Origin: Filimonas zeae
GTDB lineage: Bacteria > Bacteroidota > Bacteroidia > Chitinophagales > Chitinophagaceae
Assembly (NCBI RefSeq): GCF_014641615.1
Contig: NZ_BMIB01000004.1
Span: 620,001-684,000, forward strand
Direction of reading: 5' to 3'
Length of the DNA: 64,000 bases
The position numbers and the translations under genes are program-made. Positions 60,601 through 64,000 of this stretch are shown one piece after another. The notes below the pieces were generated by a model, which saw only the letters and a list, made by a program, of their open reading frames with translations, ran no database searches and had not been told where the DNA came from. Each line of letters begins with the position of its first letter. Position 1 is the first letter of the stretch.

Positions 60601-61935
60601 AACATCGGAGGCTGCAAGGAAATCTGCCGTAGTTTCACCGGAAGCGAAGGTAGCCGCCAAACCACTTCCGGATGTACTCACCCAGTCGTAGTTATCATAA
60701 AAGGTTACTGTAAGGTAACCATCCACCGGAGAAGCAACACCGGGATAATTGGTACTGCCGGCAGCCGCGGTGGCATGAGTTGCACGGGCAGACGCACTTG
60801 TCCATAAATAGGTTTTAGCAGGCCTGTTAAAATCATCATACTGCGTTACCAGCCAATGCTGCGAAGTTCGCATTCTGGCATCCTGTGTCATCACCAGCCG
60901 GTCCCTTGCATCATACACCATATGCACTTCCCCTGCACCAGGAACCCGCTTGATAATCATACGGTTTTGTGAATCGTATTCATAACTGAAGCAAAGCTCT
61001 TTTGCGATATTACTCCCAGACCAGGTAGTTGCATCAAAAGCCCAGTTAACACTCAACTGCTCCACTCCTTTCGGTTGAATAACATACCGCAACATTCTCA
61101 GATCATCATACACGTAGTAGGTATGCAACCAGCCTGCAAACGCAGTTATAGCTGCCCCATCAGTTATTTCAGCTTTCTTCAGCACTACCTGTCCTGTCTT
61201 ATTCTTATACTCTACTGTCCTTTTCCCATGCTCATCTGTAGTAACCGTACGATATAACACGCCCGGCGCATAAAACCCCGGACTTGCCGGCACACTGCCT
61301 GTTGCAAAGCCGATTGTCCATACCCTAACCTCATCAGCAGCGTTTAACTCATAAGCACTTTGAACCCCTCTGCCACTACCTGCCCAGCTATTACCAGGTG
61401 CCATTGACTTCAGCACCCGGTTTATAGGAGCTGACTCGTAATCTATCTGCGCGTAATACACCTGCTCACCAGGATATCTTGCAGACATGAAAGTCTCCTG
61501 ATCAGCAAAAGGAGTTGTTTTAAAAACGCCGCTATTGCCCGTTGAGGTATAAGGCAGGTATTTATATTTCTCCCGCCCCAGTTCGTCATAAACCACTGGC
61601 GAAACCAAATCAAAGACTGCGTTGGAATCATTAACAGGCGATCCTTGCCAGGTTACCGTTTGCAGCGGCCTGCCAAGACCATCAACATAGGAAGTGGAGC
61701 GAGCAACTTCCCTAACAGTTCTTGATGCAGATATTACATCTGCTTCAACAGTTAAAGGACGGGCGGGCACCCATGTTCTAACATAGTTCAAAGGGGTACC
61801 TGGCAAATATGCACCTGGTTTGTTGGCTACAGTCTGCGCTGCGGAAACCCCTTCTGCCAAAGGTTTCACCTGAGCAGAAACAGCTAAAGCCAGCGACAAT
61901 ATAAATGAAACAACAAAAAATATTTTCTTTTCCAT
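57643..61935 (-). CDS. DUF6443/Rhs-repeat protein with metzincin-like C-terminal domain
   Basis: 1430 residues. Signal peptide (1-~21), DUF6443 N-terminal region (~30-170, ANKPGAYLPGTPLNYVRTWVP), many YD/Rhs repeats (~200-830) and the Rhs core end (~1210-1250: HYYPFGLSIAG, FKYNGKELQNKEF, LEWFDYGARMYDVQVGRWNVIDP, IDPDGRD). The variable C-terminus (~1255-1430) carries HGAGHNAGLGH (1341-1351) and SIMSDG (Met-turn, M1371): the metzincin HExxHxxGxxH site, with the catalytic Glu at 1342 replaced by Gly (GGA). Rhs proteins cage a toxin; here it may be an inactive or altered protease. An immunity-like gene overlaps its end. Confidence 0.9.
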   Translation of the reverse strand: MEKKIFFVVSFILSLALAVSAQVKPLAEGVSAAQTVANKPGAYLPGTPLNYVRTWVPARPLTVEADVISASRTVREVARSTSYVDGLGRPLQTVTWQGSPVNDSNAVFDLVSPVVYDELGREKYKYLPYTSTGNSGVFKTTPFADQETFMSARYPGEQVYYAQIDYESAPINRVLKSMAPGNSWAGSGRGVQSAYELNAADEVRVWTIGFATGSVPASPGFYAPGVLYRTVTTDEHGKRTVEYKNKTGQVVLKKAEITDGAAITAFAGWLHTYYVYDDLRMLRYVIQPKGVEQLSVNWAFDATTWSGSNIAKELCFSYEYDSQNRMIIKRVPGAGEVHMVYDARDRLVMTQDARMRTSQHWLVTQYDDFNRPAKTYLWTSASARATHATAAAGSTNYPGVASPVDGYLTVTFYDNYDWVSTSGSGLAATFASGETTADFLAASDVNFPYPRAVTSVATVKGMVTGMQVKVLGTSQYLFTINYYDDRGRLVQTKSTNTSGATDISTTQYSFDGKALMTKNSHATTAMTPGTVKVMTRQSYDHAGRLLAVKKQVNNGAWVVVDSLIYDAAGQLLTKRLGQKKPGGVYNSLPIETLTYAYNIRGWLTGINKGYVANPTGVNNFFGEEISYNYGFTQKQYNGNIAGITWCSRNDQQVRSYGYTYDAVSRLLKADFTEKINATTWNTSLGRDYTTVMGNGSNPSLAYDANGNILRMQHYVTPSVRIDDLTYNYDFSVAGNRLKRVTDAFNNAASTLGDFKEITSGQTQDYDYDGNGNMVYDLNKGISNIAYNYLNLPSLITVTGKGSVAYTYDARGNKLKKVVTDATNSNAVTTTSYIGSFQYENNDLKQLAHEEGRIRRKPDGSYAYDYFVKDHLGNIRATLTEEETVSVYKVATMELDSAAQEETYYANLAETRAFKPAAYPDRDSTNRYVAKLDGRQKKLGPSLLLKVNAGDKINIRAKSWYQHNGKDKEVAMPFAGTVSGLLGNTLETELLHDGPVLQAASGAAAILPGVISFLQTRDATDEKISRKPKAYLNWVLLDEDLKPVKEDTARKSLKQPEYAGFQRVGEEEKLTQHVKEGWEVEKSGYVYVFTSSESADADVVFEDLGVTSIQGPLLEVDHYYPFGLSIAGIGGKAEGRLQNKFKYNGKELQNKEFADGSGLEWFDYGARMYDVQVGRWNVIDPKSEKYNSISTYQYCMNNPLLYIDPDGRDNVVYLHGLDGISKNELKELRKQVNANFASMKLKTRAEIFKGKDFSKFYSQMDKNDAVAFIGKADAVINAVNSVDKVLGKTLREDPDFGSKGATNPEHSQFKGNIIAINTEDAKIQSKDFHVSMTEAIAFDVVHGAGHNAGLGHGGDRAAGDASKRFIPSHSIMSDGERLLSNVNQGPRPIVPEFSKLGDFVKTTDNHGVIRDFYMKRFENSTPKANKNIPVQ

Positions 61936-61976
61936 ATATGTATCTCAAAGGCTGAGTTAACAATAGTTACCATTTT

Positions 61977-64000
61977 CTACAAGCCTCCCAAAAGGCATCC
62001 AAAACCCGTAATTTCAGTATAAGAAGGACTACTGGAACCATCACTCCATGTGTAATAGAAAGTACACTGCCAGGAGTTAGCACTAAGTCTTACAGAGGAT
62101 GCTACGTGTTTAACACCCGTTTCACAAACATTAGCAATACATTTCTGACTTTTATCTGTACAGTTAATACAACCGGAATCGAATACCACAGTTTCAGTGC
62201 ATTCGGTCTGTTGCCCCTGGTAATTGTAGCAAAATTTCTTAATGATATTATTATCCTTGTCACGAACAAGATTCAGTCTGTTAAACAAATCATATTCATA
62301 ATACGTACTATTTCCATTCATATCAATCTCCCGCTTTATACCTACCAATGGCTTATACAAATAGGTAGACACCATTGTTCCGCTAACAGCTCTCAACTTA
62401 TTCAACTCGGTTAACAATGCACTTTCGCTGGCTGGATTATTAACAACAGCCAGGTTAATTCCGCTCAGTGTAACCAGTTCATTGTATGATTTACCTACCA
62501 CCTTTGCAAGCGGATACTGCTTATTATATCCCCAGAAAAAAGACGTTATTATGCCATCTTTACCTGTATACTGTAAAACATTCCCCTTATCATCGTAGGC
62601 GCCATAGTTTTCAAGCGTGAAATAGGGATTATCAAGAAGCTTCTTTTCCCGTGTAGCTACATCCACCAACACACCACCATTCCATAAAGCGTAATTATTC
62701 CGCTCTTCATCCAAACTTAAATTACCTTGTGTAATAGAAGTAGTTCTGCCTCTTATTGAACCCAGTATATTCTTCGACCTCATAAAATCATACACACTAC
62801 CTGTTTGCGAATGAACGTAGCTAAACCCTTCATTTAACTCCTGGTTTGTACTATTTATTATTTTATTGGATGACAGATAATGCAGATTATCATACGCTCT
62901 GGTGATTTTCTCCGAAATATAACTGGCTCCGCTGTAAGTTCTGGTTTCTTCCGTTAAAGGTTCTATCAAACAAACCTTTAACCAGTAGCCATCTACCACC
63001 CACATTTTTGAGGGAAAATTACCTCCGGTAGCAATAAGTCCAACCACCATATTCCTGCAACTGTCTCCCAAAAGACTGGTTACCTTGTTATAAGTATATA
63101 ATTTTTCCACCTGCACCACTCCGGCTGCATCGGCTATACGTTCCTTAATCAATGTACCGCTCAGTAACGGAAAATCCTGAATAGGTATAAATGGGTAGAT
63201 ACCAGTGGGCCCCCTCCCTTCATAAACAGAATCATACAAACGTTCGGTATAAGCACCGTTACTTTCAACTTCTATAACTCTTTTATAAATAACAGGACTT
63301 CCATTGAAGAAATTCAGCGTACCGGTAGGCGAGCTACTCATCACAATTCTTTTTGAAGGATTAGCGTTGGAGTAAGAAGTAGTTTCTCTATGATAACGGT
63401 AATCCGGAACAACAGCAATAGTAGCTGAAGATCTACCCATGGAATCTGTGTAAAAATACTCTTTGGTAAGTCTATTGCCGGCACCATCAAACGCCTGAAC
63501 TTTCTTCACGCGCACACCACCCGCCAACTTATCATACGGTGTAACTTCATAACTAACGTAAGCCTGTAAAGAAAAAGGATACATATATGCACAGGTAGCA
63601 CTGGCATCATAAACTGCTTTAACCGTATAAACTTTATCAACAGGCAAATCTGTATCAACCGCAGCACCACCAACCATATGCGCATACACCACATCCAGGT
63701 TAACAGATATTGTATTATCTGTACTAACCACCTGAAAACGAACCACTTTTTCATCCTGCATACCCTCAATGCACGAAACAGGACCAGTTCCGGGTGCCGG
63801 CCGTGGATTAGGCTCGTTTGCCTTCAGGTAAAAACGCACCCGCTCCTGGGTTCTACCCGGCATACTGATGCTTTTGGCCGTATTAAACGCACTTAACGCC
63901 CAGCTAAGTGTGCCCGATGTCAGGCTATTATTGTTATAATTTACAATTGAAAAAGCCCTGTTGCATTCATATTCGAATGTGGTATGCCCACCTGTTGGAT
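61977..64000 (-). CDS. large secreted companion of the Rhs protein (5' end outside window)
   Basis: The frame is open from 61977 to the window edge (at least 674 codons); an internal Met at 63863 is not the start because coding continues upstream (TTFEYECNRAFSIVNY...). It has Rhs/YD-like stretches near its end (NGNSTYYEYDLFNRLNLVRDKDNNIIKKFCYNYQG) and a Cys-rich tail (GCINCTDKSQKCIANVCET). Such proteins usually precede DUF6443-Rhs genes in Bacteroidota. It lies 41 nt upstream of the Rhs gene. Its role is unknown, perhaps as a scaffold or partner. Confidence 0.8.
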   Translation of the reverse strand, partial: PTGGHTTFEYECNRAFSIVNYNNNSLTSGTLSWALSAFNTAKSISMPGRTQERVRFYLKANEPNPRPAPGTGPVSCIEGMQDEKVVRFQVVSTDNTISVNLDVVYAHMVGGAAVDTDLPVDKVYTVKAVYDASATCAYMYPFSLQAYVSYEVTPYDKLAGGVRVKKVQAFDGAGNRLTKEYFYTDSMGRSSATIAVVPDYRYHRETTSYSNANPSKRIVMSSSPTGTLNFFNGSPVIYKRVIEVESNGAYTERLYDSVYEGRGPTGIYPFIPIQDFPLLSGTLIKERIADAAGVVQVEKLYTYNKVTSLLGDSCRNMVVGLIATGGNFPSKMWVVDGYWLKVCLIEPLTEETRTYSGASYISEKITRAYDNLHYLSSNKIINSTNQELNEGFSYVHSQTGSVYDFMRSKNILGSIRGRTTSITQGNLSLDEERNNYALWNGGVLVDVATREKKLLDNPYFTLENYGAYDDKGNVLQYTGKDGIITSFFWGYNKQYPLAKVVGKSYNELVTLSGINLAVVNNPASESALLTELNKLRAVSGTMVSTYLYKPLVGIKREIDMNGNSTYYEYDLFNRLNLVRDKDNNIIKKFCYNYQGQQTECTETVVFDSGCINCTDKSQKCIANVCETGVKHVASSVRLSANSWQCTFYYTWSDGSSSPSYTEITGFGCLLGGL

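Noticed and set aside
1..64000. tRNA, rRNA or CRISPR arrays
   Set aside because: No cloverleaf-like or regularly spaced repeat-spacer pattern was seen in any gap.

Overview
The window is a chromosome segment of a Bacteroidota bacterium, most likely a Chitinophagaceae member (Chitinophaga/Niastella/Filimonas-like). The evidence is a SusC/SusD/SusE system with lipoproteins, many TonB-linked proteins, a LytS/LytTR two-component pair, a DUF6443-type Rhs protein, weak Shine-Dalgarno signals, and several promoters of the Bacteroidota form (TTG/TTGG about 19-20 nt before TAnnTTTG). No rRNA, tRNA, CRISPR array or intact insertion sequence was seen.

Layout. (1) 1-12.8 kb is housekeeping: an M28 peptidase (cut by the window edge), a LytTR regulator and its kinase, dxs, scpA, mscL, PPK2, frr, the N-terminal half of a split transketolase, a secreted trimming-type protein, a LolE/FtsX-like permease and rbfA. 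The convergent dxs/scpA gap holds three copies of an 8-bp box spaced exactly 21 bp apart, and the mscL/scpA gap holds three DnaA-box-like 9-mers. (2) 12.8-24.8 kb: an MsbA-type exporter, a DksA-like protein with a histone-H1-like tail, ileS, rmuC, a methyltransferase and a very long TraB/GumN protein. (3) 24.8-35.5 kb is a polysaccharide utilisation locus: lacI, susC, susD, susE, a GH53 endo-galactanase and a large clan GH-A-like hydrolase, probably for beta-1,4-galactan. LacI-type operators lie in front of both lacI and susC. (4) 35.5-42.6 kb: an S41 peptidase, a TonB-dependent siderophore receptor, an aspartyl-protease-like protein, a TonB-like transducer and an NTF2-fold secreted protein.

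(5) 42.6-54.1 kb is a nearly complete heme pathway from glutamyl-tRNA to protoheme: hemN; hemJ and hemH on the other strand; then hemA-hemC-hemD-hemE, an alpha/beta hydrolase, hemF-hemB-hemL. Both the oxygen-independent (HemN) and oxygen-dependent (HemF) coproporphyrinogen oxidases are present, and an intrinsic terminator splits the long operon after hemE. (6) 54.2-64 kb, all on the minus strand and AT-rich at its left end, is an Rhs locus: a large secreted companion protein (cut by the window edge), a 1430-residue Rhs protein whose C-terminal domain carries a metzincin zinc motif with its catalytic Glu replaced by Gly, two tandem 180-residue paralogues that look like immunity genes, then a collapsed second Rhs remnant with a broken toxin end, a lipoprotein and a DUF4265 protein. 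This reads as an orphan toxin/immunity array and is, with the spaced-box array at 5.2 kb, the most interesting part of the window.
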